The notes under the pieces were generated by a model that did no database searches, had not been told where the DNA came from, and saw only the letters and a program-made list of their open reading frames with translations. A stretch of DNA of 64,000 bases, from contig CAIVGL010000078.1 in assembly GCA_903905505.1 (NCBI GenBank), positions 1-64,000 on the forward strand, read 5' to 3'. The stretch is from an uncultured Bacteroidia bacterium. Its GTDB lineage: Bacteria > Bacteroidota > Bacteroidia > Bacteroidales > Prolixibacteraceae. The position numbers and the translations under genes are program-made. Shown in pieces: positions 37,680-47,372 of the stretch; the stretch's first letter is position 1, and each line of letters opens with the position of its first letter.

Positions 37680-38852
37680 TTAATAAAGAAACCCAAATAA
37701 CCACAACGGGATTACATGGCCTGTTCCAAGCTCAATCATATCTGCAGCAGCATAACTACTTTCATCCAGTGGTTGAGTATGTTTTCCTCCAACCATAAAT
37801 TTCAAGTTGCCATCAACGATAAAATCAACCTCGTCAGCCGTTGAGATCGCATGAGAGTAGGCTACCTGATTTGAGAAAAATGTCAATCTAAGATTTCGAT
37901 TATTCACATTCTCTGGTGCCACCACATGGAGTAAATTGGTGTTCTGAAGCAACACCTGATCGGGTTTCTGAAGCTGACTATTGGTAGCCTCATCAAAGAA
38001 CAAACTTACCAAGCGCGCATTTTTAAGATAGTGCAAGTAATTAAGAATAGTCGTTCTTGAAAGATCAACTTCTTGACTTATCTTACTCACATTGGGCGAA
38101 AATGGCATCTGACTACCCACTAGCTGAAGCAGCTTACGAAGTCTTGAGAGATATTTCAAATCAAGTTGATTGAGGTAAGTCACCTCAACTTCGAGAGCTA
38201 AGTTGGTATGTCTAAGCAAATTTTCCCGGTAGAACTCCGGATTTTTCATAAAATAAGGGTAGAACCCATGTTGTAAATACTCAGAAAAATAGGCCAATGG
38301 TCTAACTTTAGCTGATATCGCGGGCGCTATCTTAATGTGTGATTGCAACAGATCAGAAAGTCTATATTTTTCAAAGTGCAATCCTGTTTTGAAATTCAGA
38401 AATTCGCGAAACGATAATCCTTCCAAGTGATATACTTTGGCTCTATTGGCTAGATCACCTTCTAAAATAGGCAAGGCGGGTGAACAAGCAAAGACAATCT
38501 TTAAATCAGGAAGCTGTGTGTAGCACTCTTTTAAATCTTTTGACCAATCTTCGTATTTCTGAATCTGGTCTAAAACCAAAACCTTACCACCTCGTTTGTA
38601 AAACTCATCAGCAAAAGAGAAAATTCGACGCTTCGTAAAATAGAAATCATTCAGATTTACATATAGGCAGTCTCGTGAAATTCCAAAATTTTTACGGATG
38701 TAATCGAGTAAGAATGTCGTTTTGCCCACTCCCCGAAATCCTTTGATTCCAATCAGGCGATCAGACCAATCTATTTCCGTTGACAACTCCCGATTTATTA
38801 GGTCGGAAGATGCTTCTATTAATACCTTATGAGCCTCGAAGAAATATTCCAC
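37680..38852 (-). CDS. AAA-type ATPase with DUF4143-like C-terminal domain
   Basis: The product has about 390 residues from a GTG start (MEYFFEAHKVLIEAS). The track starts 14 codons earlier at a TTG beyond a TATTTTTG box. Walker A is KGFRGVGKTTFLLDY (about 37-51). Walker B is KVLVLDQIQKYEDW, where the usual DEIH is DQIQ. A winged-helix segment (SQEVDLSRTTILNYLHYLKN) follows and the C-terminus resembles the DUF4143 nuclease-like domain. The family is common in Bacteroidota, with unclear function. The missing Walker B Glu may lower ATP hydrolysis. Confidence 0.82.
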   Translation of the reverse strand: MEYFFEAHKVLIEASSDLINRELSTEIDWSDRLIGIKGFRGVGKTTFLLDYIRKNFGISRDCLYVNLNDFYFTKRRIFSFADEFYKRGGKVLVLDQIQKYEDWSKDLKECYTQLPDLKIVFACSPALPILEGDLANRAKVYHLEGLSFREFLNFKTGLHFEKYRLSDLLQSHIKIAPAISAKVRPLAYFSEYLQHGFYPYFMKNPEFYRENLLRHTNLALEVEVTYLNQLDLKYLSRLRKLLQLVGSQMPFSPNVSKISQEVDLSRTTILNYLHYLKNARLVSLFFDEATNSQLQKPDQVLLQNTNLLHVVAPENVNNRNLRLTFFSNQVAYSHAISTADEVDFIVDGNLKFMVGGKHTQPLDESSYAAADMIELGTGHVIPLWLFGFLY

Positions 38853-38870
38853 AGCAGCTAATTTATGGAA

Positions 38871-38878
38871 CAAAAATA
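38871..38878 (-). promoter_or_regulatory. -7 box of the DUF4143-type ATPase gene
   Basis: The minus strand reads TATTTTTG, a TAnnTTTG match 19 bases before the proposed GTG start at 38852. It lies inside the ORF-track version. No clear -33 box is present. Confidence 0.4.
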
Positions 38879-39022
38879 TACAAAGAAAAATCAATTATGC
38901 AATCTATACTTAACATTTTTAGCGATTTATGTAATTTATATTTATTAAAAATAAAAATACTAAGTAGTCAGAATGGGGTAAATACGTTAGTGTAAGGGCT
39001 TCCATACAGATTCAATTAGGGA

Positions 39023-39054
39023 CAAAAAAAAAGAGGAACCCGAAGGCTCCTCTT
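39023..39054 (-). terminator. Rho-independent terminator of rho
   Basis: On the minus strand AAGAGGA/TCCTCTT arms close a small GC-rich loop (GCCTTCGGGT) and are followed by nine T residues. It lies about 29 bases beyond the rho stop codon. Confidence 0.88.
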
Positions 39055-39082
39055 AGTGGTATTAAATACGTTATGGTGAAGA

Positions 39083-40813
39083 TTAATCACTATTCATGGA
39101 GACCAGAAACTCTTCATTAGAAGAGGTTTTCAGAAGACGATCTTTTACAAAATCCATCGCTTCTACAGGATTCATACCATTGAGGTAGTTCCGTAGCACC
39201 CAGATCTTATCAAGCATTGCCTTATCCAACAGCAGGTCTTCACGACGTGTGCTTGAAGCAATAATATCGACAGATGGGAATATACGGCGATTAGAGAGCT
39301 TACGATCGAGCTGAAGCTCCATGTTGCCGGTACCTTTAAACTCTTCGAAAATCACATCATCCATCTTAGAGCCAGTATCGGTAAGTGCAGTGGCGAGAAT
39401 GGTTAATGAGCCTCCCTCCTCGATATTACGAGCAGCACCGAAGAACCGTTTTGGTTTGTGCAAAGCATTCGCATCAACCCCACCAGAAAGTACTTTACCT
39501 GAAGCTGGAGCCACGGTATTATAAGCTCTAGCCAGACGAGTGATGGAATCAAGCAGGATAACCACATCGTGGCCACACTCAACTAATCTTTTTGCTTTTT
39601 CAAGGACCATATTCGCCACCCGCACATGACGTTCTGCAGGTTCATCAAATGTAGAGGCGATTACCTCAGCATTCACACTTCTCGACATATCGGTAACCTC
39701 TTCAGGTCGTTCATCGATCAGCAAGACGATCATATAGACTTCGGGGTGGTTCGCTGCAATAGCATTTGCGATATCTTTTAGAAGGACAGTCTTTCCCGTT
39801 TTCGGTTGAGCGACAATCAATCCACGCTGACCTTTACCGATTGGCGCAAAAAGATCGACTACTCGAGCCGACAGGTTACTTGACTTGCCCGTGATATTAA
39901 ATTTCTCATCCGGGAAAAGGGGTGTAAGGTGTTCGAAAGGAACCCGATCACGGATATATTCTGGACTGCGTCCATTGATTTCAATAACTTTTACCAGTGG
40001 AAAATATTTCTCACCCTCTTTAGGAGGACGTATAATACCATTAACGGTATCGCCAGTCTTTAATCCAAAAAGTTTGATTTGTGATTGGGAAACATAGACA
40101 TCATCTGGAGAGGTCAGGTAGTTATAGTCTGCAGAGCGCAAGAAGCCATACCCCTCCTGCATAATTTCAAGTACACCTGTCGTATCGATAATACCCTCGA
40201 AATCGTATGATTTCTCAGGCTCTCTATGTTTATGTTGAGGATGATTTGGCTTTGGCGGATTTACCCCTTGGGACTGAGAAGTTTTCTTAGGGATCAATGT
40301 CCGTGGTGCAGGGGGCTCAAGTTCGCTCTTCTCTTCCACGGGAATCTCAGCATCTTGTGGAGTTGAAGAGGCAGTCTCAAATTCAGAGACTTCATTCTCA
40401 GCTGGCTCGACTAAAACCTTTTCAACAGGTTTAATTTTAGCCCCTTCAGTACGGAGTACGCGAGGGCGACGTTCATTTGATTCAACACGAGGTGTATCTA
40501 CTTGATTCGAAGAAGTTTCTTGCAGTGTTCTTTCGGGAGCGCTATCTTGTACCGGATCAGCTGCAGGCTCTATCGCCGGAGCCTTTTTCAGCTCTGTATT
40601 TTTGATAATGACAGCAGGTTCAGATTTAACAATCCGAGGTGCAACTTTAACCTCTGGTTTTTTTAGCTCAGAAGCTATTATCGCTTGGTTATCAAGGATT
40701 TTATAAATTAACTCTTGCTTTTTAAACGATTCGATCCGTTTAATGTTTAACTCTTTGCCTATTTCACGTAATTCGGGCAATAGTTTCTTGTTTAATTCAA
40801 GAATGTCGTACAT
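39083..40813 (-). CDS. rho: Transcription termination factor Rho
   Basis: The protein has 576 residues. The Rho_N domain (about 1-45) is followed by a low-complexity insert (about 50-200) rich in Pro, Glu and Lys. The cold-shock-like RNA-binding domain begins near [20 protein letters not shown] and the ATPase has Walker [17 protein letters not shown] and Walker [18 protein letters not shown]. It is a hexameric RNA helicase that ends transcription. The long insert is seen in many Bacteroidota and adds over 100 residues compared with Escherichia coli. It has its own canonical promoter and a terminator. Confidence 0.98.
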   Translation of the reverse strand: MYDILELNKKLLPELREIGKELNIKRIESFKKQELIYKILDNQAIIASELKKPEVKVAPRIVKSEPAVIIKNTELKKAPAIEPAADPVQDSAPERTLQETSSNQVDTPRVESNERRPRVLRTEGAKIKPVEKVLVEPAENEVSEFETASSTPQDAEIPVEEKSELEPPAPRTLIPKKTSQSQGVNPPKPNHPQHKHREPEKSYDFEGIIDTTGVLEIMQEGYGFLRSADYNYLTSPDDVYVSQSQIKLFGLKTGDTVNGIIRPPKEGEKYFPLVKVIEINGRSPEYIRDRVPFEHLTPLFPDEKFNITGKSSNLSARVVDLFAPIGKGQRGLIVAQPKTGKTVLLKDIANAIAANHPEVYMIVLLIDERPEEVTDMSRSVNAEVIASTFDEPAERHVRVANMVLEKAKRLVECGHDVVILLDSITRLARAYNTVAPASGKVLSGGVDANALHKPKRFFGAARNIEEGGSLTILATALTDTGSKMDDVIFEEFKGTGNMELQLDRKLSNRRIFPSVDIIASSTRREDLLLDKAMLDKIWVLRNYLNGMNPVEAMDFVKDRLLKTSSNEEFLVSMNSD

Positions 40814-40962
40814 GTTTTGATTTATGATTATTTAAGGCTTGCTGTGCTTTGACCAATAGGAGTTATTGCAAAGGCAGTCAAAAAAAAATTCTATTTAATT
40901 TATGGAAGCAATACTGGATTCAAAAAGAAGGTTACGATTACAGTTGAGATGTAATTCCACTA

Positions 40963-40993
40963 CAAAAGTAAGGAATTGATTTGAATTTACAAA
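40963..40993 (-). promoter_or_regulatory. Canonical Bacteroidota promoter of rho
   Basis: TTTG (40990-40993) and TACTTTTG (40963-40970) on the minus strand are exactly 19 bases apart. The leader to the rho ATG at 40813 is about 140 bases. Its length would allow rho autoregulation by attenuation, which is an inference. This promoter and that of the sigma factor share the 366-base rho-sigma gap, where I see no gene. Confidence 0.82.
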
Positions 40994-41117
40994 CTATCGA
41001 ATTATTTTTTATTCGGATTTACATAAGCATTGATTTTGATAGGTAATTAGCTACAACTAATTTGAATTTAGACTCAATATAATTAAAACAAAACTATGAT
41101 TTTTCGCACCCTAATGC

Positions 41118-41148
41118 TTTGATTCTAATACGAATAATTGTATATTAG
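41118..41148 (+). promoter_or_regulatory. Probable promoter of the sigma factor gene
   Basis: TTTG (41118-41121) is followed after 19 bases by TATATTAG (41141-41148), one mismatch from TAnnTTTG. It lies 31 bases upstream of the ATG at 41180. Confidence 0.6.
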
Positions 41149-41179
41149 TACATTCATAAAAATCCTAAACTGATTTTCC

Positions 41180-42046
41180 ATGAGACAACTACGGATCACT
41201 AAGCAAATAACCAACAGAGATGCCGCCTCCCTCGACTTTTACCTTCATGAGATCAGCAGGCTCTCGTTAATCACAGCCGACGAAGAAGCCTCTTTAGCTC
41301 GTTCTATACGCAAAGGTGACCGCAAAGCCTTTGAGACACTTATTCGTTCAAATTTACGATTTGTGGTATCTGTTGCTAAACAATATCAAAATCAAGGCCT
41401 AACACTGCCCGACCTCATAAACGAGGGGAATTTAGGGTTAATTAAGGCGGCAGAACGTTTTGATGAGACTCGAGGATTTAAATTTATCTCCTATGCGGTT
41501 TGGTGGATTAGGCAATCGATCTTGCAAGCCATAGCGGAGCAATCAAGGATTGTAAGACTACCTCTAAACAAAATTGGCTCAATTCTGAAGATTAACAATG
41601 CGTTTATCATGTTAGAGCAGGCCTTTCAGCGGGAGCCGATGCCAGAGGAGATTGCCGAAATGCTTCATGTGGAGTCACAACTTATTGAAGAGGCTTTATC
41701 TACTTCAAGTTTCCATATCTCTGCTGATGCGCCAATACATGAAAATGAGGGAGAAGAGTTCACCCTTTACGACACGTTGATCAATACCGACGAATCGGTA
41801 CCAGACGCAGAGCTAATTGATCGAGACTTAAAAGTGGAGATTCAACGGGCTTTAAAATCACTGGATCAGCGCGAGGCAGAAATTCTGCAATATAACTTTG
41901 GACTGATCGGTGAATACCCTTTAGCCATTGAAGAGATTGCCATCAAGCTGAATCTCACACGCGAAAGGGTACGCCAACTGAAGATGAAGGCGTTAAAGAA
42001 ACTAAAAAACACCCATCGAAATCGACTATTAAGAACTTACTTATAA
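41180..42046 (+). CDS. RpoD-type sigma-70 factor (primary-like, possibly a paralogue)
   Basis: The 288-residue protein begins MRQLRITKQITNRDAASLDF, like Bacteroidota primary sigma factors. Region 2 is well conserved (LPDLINEGNLGLIKAAERFD, then KFISYAVWWIRQSILQAIAE), and region 4 has LTRERVRQLKMKALKKLKN. Region 3 and the linker (INNAFIMLEQAFQREPMPEE) and the stretch EILQYNFGLIGEYPLAIEEI differ clearly from the usual housekeeping sequence. It may therefore be a second, group 2 type copy rather than the only RpoD. It is followed by a bidirectional terminator. Confidence 0.85.
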   Translation: MRQLRITKQITNRDAASLDFYLHEISRLSLITADEEASLARSIRKGDRKAFETLIRSNLRFVVSVAKQYQNQGLTLPDLINEGNLGLIKAAERFDETRGFKFISYAVWWIRQSILQAIAEQSRIVRLPLNKIGSILKINNAFIMLEQAFQREPMPEEIAEMLHVESQLIEEALSTSSFHISADAPIHENEGEEFTLYDTLINTDESVPDAELIDRDLKVEIQRALKSLDQREAEILQYNFGLIGEYPLAIEEIAIKLNLTRERVRQLKMKALKKLKNTHRNRLLRTYL

Positions 42047-42067
42047 ATTAAGGAATCGTACTCAAAT

Positions 42068-42102
42068 TAAAAGCCGACTTATCAGATGATAGGTCGGCTT
42101 TT
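42068..42102. terminator. Bidirectional terminator between the sigma gene and tmRNA
   Basis: Arms AAAAGCCGAC and GTCGGCTTTT, with inner TATCA/TGATA pairing, form a long hairpin flanked by A and T runs. It can stop the sigma transcript on plus and the tmRNA transcript on minus. Confidence 0.88.
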
Positions 42103-42110
42103 AGTTTTCG

Positions 42111-42503
42111 TGGAGCTGGCGGGAGTCGAACCCGCGTCCAAACGAGGAAGCAATACGCTTTCTACATGCTTATCCAAGATTTAGTTTTCGAATAAAGACT
42201 GGATCAAGGCCACCGATCTTTACCTTATCTCCTTTATTTCATCGACTTGCCGGAGCATCTAGTCAACTATTTCCGATATTACAGCATCTCCGGTTCAGGC
42301 CGCTTCGGATCTACAGCACCCGGGAGATGTCCCACTCCAGCATCTAATGCCGGATTAGCATAATCTACTTAATTCGATTAAGCGGCAAGAGCAAAATTAT
42401 TTTCGCCAATTATTGGTTTGGATATTAAGATTTACGGGCCAATAATCCAATGCCCAGCATGCTTACATACCTCTCCTGCCCGCTGTCAATACCGGTCAGC
42501 CCC
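42111..42503 (-). ncRNA. ssrA: Transfer-messenger RNA (tag peptide GENNFALAA)
   Basis: The 5' end GGGGCTGACCGGTATTGACA and 3' end with the T arm GCGGGTTCGACTCCCGC and acceptor CAGCTCC pair as a tRNA-Ala-like domain. The tag frame at 42378-42407 encodes GENNFALAA then TAA, the usual Bacteroidota tag type ending in ALAA for proteolysis. It rescues stalled ribosomes with SmpB. CCA is not encoded. The length is 393 bases. Confidence 0.97.
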
Positions 42504-42519
42504 AGGTAAGTTTGTCCTG

Positions 42520-42527
42520 CAAAATTA
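42520..42527 (-). promoter_or_regulatory. -7 box of ssrA
   Basis: The minus strand reads TAATTTTG, a TAnnTTTG match, 16 bases before the tmRNA 5' end. The -33 region is not a good TTTG. Confidence 0.6.
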
Positions 42528-42671
42528 CAATATAAAACAGTCAATTTTAGCGATTAATCGATTTTTAATTTAGGCCTAGTTATTTCAGCCCAATAAACTT
42601 GAGAACAAAGCAAAAGATCAAAATAGATTTGAAGGTTATTCGTCGAGAGACCAATGTTTATGACCGAAGCA

Positions 42672-43322
42672 CTAAAGTGATTTTAATTGATGTATGGCCA
42701 ACGTTGGATCAGAAGCACCAAAAATTGAGTTTCCAGCAACCAACACATCGGCACCGGCCTCAAAAAGCAGTTTGCCATTCTCCAGATTTACCCCTCCATC
42801 AATCTCGATTAAGGCCGAACTATTTTTCTCCTCAATTAAGCGACGTAAGGCAGCCACTTTGCGCAAGGTATTTTGAATAAATTTCTGTCCACCAAAGCCG
42901 GGATTTACAGACATCAACAAAACCACATCAACCTCATTGATAATATTTTCCAACACCGAAATAGGGGTATGCGGATTTAAACAAATACCAGCTTTCATCC
43001 CCTCGTCGTGTATGGCACTAACGGTGCGATGCAGATGCTTGCAAACTTCATAATGAACAGTTAGAATATCGGCACCAGAATCCTTGAAAGGCTTGATATA
43101 TGGATCAGGATTGACAATCATTAGGTGAACATCTAGAGGCTTAGTAGACAATTTCTTAACTGCCTGAATAACTGGTATTCCAAAAGAAATGTTTGGAACA
43201 AAAACGCCATCCATCACATCGAAATGAATCCAATCGGCTTCACTCTGATTAATCATAAGGATATCGCGACCCAGGTTATTAAAGTCGGCAGATAAGATTG
43301 AAGGTGCTATTAAACGGTTCAC
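42672..43322 (-). CDS. rpe: Ribulose-phosphate 3-epimerase
   Basis: The product has 216 residues from a GTG start. It contains LIAPSILSADFNNLGRDILM, HFDVMDGVFVPNISFG, VLLMSVNPGFGGQKFIQNTL and LIEIDGGVNLENG, the four classic Rpe motifs with metal-binding His and Asp residues. It interconverts ribulose 5-phosphate and xylulose 5-phosphate. The ORF-track start is a TTG at 43361 that lies within a TACTTTTG promoter box, so the GTG at 43322, which also fits the family length, is chosen. It lies between tmRNA and the sulfatase gene. Confidence 0.95.
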   Translation of the reverse strand: MNRLIAPSILSADFNNLGRDILMINQSEADWIHFDVMDGVFVPNISFGIPVIQAVKKLSTKPLDVHLMIVNPDPYIKPFKDSGADILTVHYEVCKHLHRTVSAIHDEGMKAGICLNPHTPISVLENIINEVDVVLLMSVNPGFGGQKFIQNTLRKVAALRRLIEEKNSSALIEIDGGVNLENGKLLFEAGADVLVAGNSIFGASDPTLAIHQLKSL

Positions 43323-43358
43323 AGCGTAAGTTTTAAGATTCAAATCGTATTTTCTATT

Positions 43359-43389
43359 CAAAAGTAATTATAAACATCAAATAATCAAT
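43359..43389 (-). promoter_or_regulatory. Promoter of rpe
   Basis: TACTTTTG (43359-43366) with ATTG (43386-43389) is spaced by 19 bases, one mismatch from the consensus. The -33 element overlaps the last codons of the sulfatase gene. The position rules out the TTG start of the ORF track. Confidence 0.7.
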
Positions 43390-44923
43390 CTTTGGGAGGA
43401 GGTGAAAACTTAGGATTTGTCCCCTTATACCGTGGATAGGATTCCCAGAGATCAGGATCTGGACCTAATATTCGAGTATCGCCACTCTTTCGAAGCTGAT
43501 TCATAAGTCTATCGGAGAGTTGTTTTTTAACTTCCGAATAGTTCGGATCTAAGGCTAGGTTGATCAAGCAATCTTTATCGGTTACAATCTGATACAGCTC
43601 TTCCGCAGGTCTTTTCGCTGTTGCGGCAAGGAAAAACGGAGCAATCGCTGGGTCTTGCGTATTACTTTGGCCATAAAACCGATGTGTAGGACCTGGATCG
43701 ATATCGAGATATGCCTGATGCATTCCGCTCAAGGTGCCATCTTCCAAATAAACCTGAGGATCTCCTGCAGGCCAAAGATCTGAATGGAAATTTCGAATGT
43801 ATAAATATTCAGCGGTCCGAATAACTCGCTGTGGATACCCTTGATTGTTATACCTCGCGTTGGTATGTCTTTCACGACCAGCAAAAATTGCCTCTTTTTT
43901 GTTCATTTTAAATTTTGGCGAAACCAATTGCTTCAGCATACTTGATCCAGACATTGGAAATTTGCCATCGAATTTCAATTGAACACTCTCCAAAATGGTA
44001 GGGGCCAGATCAACCGTACTGATTAGATCGTTGGAAATTTGACCAGCGGCAACTTTATTCGCCCAGCAAATAGCCAAAGGGACGTGCAATCCCGCCTCAT
44101 AACAATTGGCTTTAGCACGTGGGAACGACATTCCATTATCCGCCGTTACAATAATGAGTGTATTCTCCAGTTCCCCATTGCGCTCGAGGGTACTTAACAT
44201 CTTCCCAAGTTGCTTATCATACCACTCAATCTCAACTGCATAATCAAGCAGGTCACCTCTTACGATAGGATGATCAGGCAAAAAATCTGGCACAACAGCA
44301 CTAGACTTCTCTTTGCCGTCTTTTTCACCAGAATCTTGTTGATAAGGCCGGTGAGGTTCAATGGCACCAAACCAAAAGAAAAATGGTTGCTCAGGTTTTC
44401 GCTGCTCCAAAAACTGATCGAAATTACCACTGTAATCAATTTTTGAAATACCGGAATATGGAGTTGCTAATTTCTTTTTATTGTATTCGGGACCAACAGG
44501 ATTTTGATTCCATCCAGAGACTTTCCAATCTCCTGGAGCCCATGGCTTACCAGTAAAACCTACTGCATAACCATGCTCGGCCAACACTTGTGTGAAGACT
44601 TTATATTTGGTTGGGAAAGTACTCCCATGTGTTCCCGCCTCTTCATTTTGCCAAGGATAGCGACCAGTTAAAATACTTGCTCGCGAGGGACTGCAGCCAG
44701 GTGAAGTTACGAAGGCATTGGTAAAAAGAATCCCTTGACTAGCAATCCGGTCAAAGTTTGGAGTCTTGATCCATTTGCAGCCGTATGCAGAGGCATGAGG
44801 ATACGACTGATCATCGCTAATCACAAATAGAATATTAGGTTTCGATGCCGAATGAGAAACCGATTTCGCTTGGATTCCAAAGGCCGCACTAACTAAGGCT
44901 ATTGAGAGTAATTTTTTAAGCAT
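43385..44923 (-). CDS. Secreted S1-family sulfatase
   Basis: The product has 512 residues from the ATG that gives MLKKLLSIALVSAAFGIQAK, a Sec signal peptide. The metal-binding start PNILFVISDDQSYPHASAYG and the formylglycine motif CSPSRASILTGR (Cys 77) mark an active type I sulfatase that needs a maturase. NTLIIVTADNGMSFPRAKAN is the second metal region. The overall look is like heparan N-sulfatase-type members, but the substrate is not certain. It stands apart from the glycan cluster at 48391-64000 and has no sulfatase maturase gene next to it. Confidence 0.9.
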   Translation of the reverse strand: MLKKLLSIALVSAAFGIQAKSVSHSASKPNILFVISDDQSYPHASAYGCKWIKTPNFDRIASQGILFTNAFVTSPGCSPSRASILTGRYPWQNEEAGTHGSTFPTKYKVFTQVLAEHGYAVGFTGKPWAPGDWKVSGWNQNPVGPEYNKKKLATPYSGISKIDYSGNFDQFLEQRKPEQPFFFWFGAIEPHRPYQQDSGEKDGKEKSSAVVPDFLPDHPIVRGDLLDYAVEIEWYDKQLGKMLSTLERNGELENTLIIVTADNGMSFPRAKANCYEAGLHVPLAICWANKVAAGQISNDLISTVDLAPTILESVQLKFDGKFPMSGSSMLKQLVSPKFKMNKKEAIFAGRERHTNARYNNQGYPQRVIRTAEYLYIRNFHSDLWPAGDPQVYLEDGTLSGMHQAYLDIDPGPTHRFYGQSNTQDPAIAPFFLAATAKRPAEELYQIVTDKDCLINLALDPNYSEVKKQLSDRLMNQLRKSGDTRILGPDPDLWESYPRYKGTNPKFSPPPKD

Positions 44924-45129
44924 AACTAAAAAATGTATGACTTCATTTAAGTGGTAAAAATAGCAATGTTTAAGCCCCTTTCTTAATCCCAACCAGAGCG
45001 CTTGATGCTTTTTTATAACAACCTATATTTCAATCTTTTAAGATTGCTATTTCTATTTAGACGCAATAAACATAGAAAATTTGATTAAAAATTGATAATT
45101 TTACAACTTTGACAAAAACAGATATAGAG

Positions 45130-46251
45130 ATGGCCTGCAATGGATGCAATACAACAACTGATCTAGATCGACCAGCAATGCTGGGAACGTTCGACTGGAT
45201 GAGTGATATACCCGATACAGCAAATGAGACAGATATTGTTGAGATTCGCTTTAAAGGGACCCGCAAAGAGTTTTTCAAAAACGAGACTGGAATCCCCCTT
45301 AAACGTGATGAATTAGTGGTTGTTTCGTGCAATCCTGGTCATGACATTGGAGCGGTATCGCTAACTGGTCGTTTGGCTGAGATGCAATTTAAGCGCAAAG
45401 TTAAGAAGCAAGATCGTTACGAGTGGAATAAGATCTACCGCAAAGCTACTCCGGCCGATGTGGTCAAATGGGAAGAGGCTAAATCGCGTGAGAATAAAGT
45501 GATGATTCGGGCTCGCGTAATTGCCAATCAGCTCAATCTGAATATGAAGATTGGTGATGTTGAGTTTCGTGGCGACAATACCAAAGCGATCTTTTACTAC
45601 ATTGCTGATGGCCGTGTGGATTTCAGGGAGCTTATCAAGCAATATTCTCGTGAGTTTATGATCAAGATCGAGATGATGCAGATTGGTGTTCGTCAAGAAG
45701 CTGGTCGGATAGGTGGCATTGGCTCATGTGGCCGTTCACTATGCTGCTCGACTTGGAGAACCGACTTTACCAGTATCACCTCAGAAGCAGCTATCAAGCA
45801 GGGCTTATCGCCAAATGCTGAAAAAATGACTGGTCGTTGTGGAAAGCTAAAATGTTGCTTAACCTATGAACTAGATCAATACCTCGAAGCACAAAAAGAT
45901 TTCCCAAATGAGCTGTTATCTATCGAGACAGACAAAGGGTTAGCACGTCATTTAAAAACAGATATTCTACAAAAGAAAATCTGGTATAAATATGAGCATA
46001 ACGTAGGTCCTACTTTTGAACTTGATCTGGCCGATGTGATTAAATTTCTCAATATGAATAAACATGGGGAGAAACCAAACATCGAAGGGTTTGCAGAAAA
46101 AGAGGAACCAAAGCAAAATATGATGAACGTTGGTATTTTAGATCAGAAGTTCTTTACCAAGCCTGCACAAAGTCCAGGCAAACAGCACAAGCAGAATCCG
46201 AACCGATTTATGGGCAAACCAAAACTTGTGAAAAAGGATCCGATAGTTTAA
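45130..46251 (+). CDS. ricT: RicT-like PSP1-domain protein (YaaT family)
   Basis: The product has 373 residues from the ATG giving MACNGCNTTTDLDRP (the track uses a TTG seven codons upstream). The PSP1 domain includes DVEFRGDNTKAIFYYIADGR and VDFRELIKQYSREFMIKIEM. Cysteine motifs CGRSLCCSTW and CGKLKCCLTYE can hold an iron-sulfur cluster. In Bacillus the RicT protein (YaaT) works with RicA and RicF in RNA processing, but the Bacteroidota role is not established. The C-terminal tail is basic and low in complexity. It precedes trhO by 42 bases. Confidence 0.87.
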   Translation: MACNGCNTTTDLDRPAMLGTFDWMSDIPDTANETDIVEIRFKGTRKEFFKNETGIPLKRDELVVVSCNPGHDIGAVSLTGRLAEMQFKRKVKKQDRYEWNKIYRKATPADVVKWEEAKSRENKVMIRARVIANQLNLNMKIGDVEFRGDNTKAIFYYIADGRVDFRELIKQYSREFMIKIEMMQIGVRQEAGRIGGIGSCGRSLCCSTWRTDFTSITSEAAIKQGLSPNAEKMTGRCGKLKCCLTYELDQYLEAQKDFPNELLSIETDKGLARHLKTDILQKKIWYKYEHNVGPTFELDLADVIKFLNMNKHGEKPNIEGFAEKEEPKQNMMNVGILDQKFFTKPAQSPGKQHKQNPNRFMGKPKLVKKDPIV

Positions 46252-46293
46252 CTCGAACCATTGACGTATTCAACAGTAATTCAACACAATAGC

Positions 46294-47355
46294 ATGCAAC
46301 TTTACAATTCAATTGATCGGAAAGTTTTAAAAGAAAACCTGATGGCAGAATCTTTTATCAGGAGAACAATTTCGTTGTACCGTTATTTTATTCTAGAAAA
46401 TCCTCAAGAGTTTAGAGATCAACTTTATAAAGAATGGTCTGCACTAAACTGTTTTGGTCGTATTTACATTGCTCGCGAAGGGATTAACGCACAAATGAGT
46501 GTGCCAGAGGAGCAGTTCGAAGCATTTCTAGAAGGGATGAAAAATCACCCCATATTTGAAAATATCCCACTAAAATATGCCGTTGAAGACAATGGCAAGT
46601 CGTTCTATAAACTTTCGATGAAAGTAAAAGAGAAGCTTGTTGCAGATGGTCTTGACGACGATTCTTTCGATGTAACCAATGTCGGCAAGCATCTTGAGGC
46701 TAAAGAATTTCATGAATTAGTAGAATCCGGCGAACATATCGTTGTCGACGTGCGTAACCACTACGAATCAGAGATCGGTCATTTTAAAGGGGCCATTTGC
46801 CCAGAAGCCGATACTTTCAGAGAAGAGCTAGTGCTACTTACCGATCTACTAAAAGATAAAAAAGACTCAAAACTGCTTCTTTACTGCACTGGTGGTATTC
46901 GATGCGAAAAAGCAAGTGCATATTTGAAGCATCACGGTTTTAACGATGTGAATCAGTTGCATGGAGGGATCATCGATTATGCACAAAATATCAAACGGTT
47001 AAATATCCCTTCAAACTTCATTGGAAAGAACTTTGTTTTCGACGAACGGATGGGGGAATCAATTGACGGTCAGGTAATTTCAAGCTGTCATCAATGTGGC
47101 ACTGCCTGCGATGTGCATCTAAACTGCGCCAATGAGTTATGCCATTTACTATTTATTCAATGTGAATCTTGTGCTGCTAAATTTGAAAATTGTTGCTGCA
47201 CCGAGTGCAAGCAGATCAAGAATAGCTCTGATGAAGAGAAGCAAATCATCAGGGAATCGATGACGCCTAAATTTGGCAACAGAAGTATGTATCGCAAAAG
47301 TTTTAGACTTGTAAAAAACAGTAATTTTGCACCATCGGATTCCGAGCAAGGATAA
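46294..47355 (+). CDS. trhO: tRNA uridine-34 hydroxylase, rhodanese type
   Basis: The product has 353 residues from the ATG giving MQLYNSIDRKVLKENLMAES. The N-terminal acylphosphatase-like domain includes ALNCFGRIYIAREGINAQMS. The rhodanese domain has VVDVRNHYESEIGHFKGA and the active-site Cys in LLYCTGGIRCEKASAYL. NFVFDERMGESIDGQVISSC leads into a C-terminal Cys cluster. TrhO makes 5-hydroxyuridine at the wobble position of tRNA with oxygen. It lies between ricT and a dihydrouridine synthase in what looks like a tRNA-modification unit. Confidence 0.95.
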   Translation: MQLYNSIDRKVLKENLMAESFIRRTISLYRYFILENPQEFRDQLYKEWSALNCFGRIYIAREGINAQMSVPEEQFEAFLEGMKNHPIFENIPLKYAVEDNGKSFYKLSMKVKEKLVADGLDDDSFDVTNVGKHLEAKEFHELVESGEHIVVDVRNHYESEIGHFKGAICPEADTFREELVLLTDLLKDKKDSKLLLYCTGGIRCEKASAYLKHHGFNDVNQLHGGIIDYAQNIKRLNIPSNFIGKNFVFDERMGESIDGQVISSCHQCGTACDVHLNCANELCHLLFIQCESCAAKFENCCCTECKQIKNSSDEEKQIIRESMTPKFGNRSMYRKSFRLVKNSNFAPSDSEQG

Positions 47356-47372
47356 AAATCTACTTTTTTAGC

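Noticed and set aside
42599-42880. Plus-strand ORF of 93 residues opposite the end of rpe
   Set aside because: It overlaps the conserved rpe gene and part of the tmRNA leader. The protein has no recognisable features.
45057-45332. Minus-strand ORF of 91 residues opposite the start of ricT
   Set aside because: It overlaps the conserved N-terminal part of ricT and has no family features.
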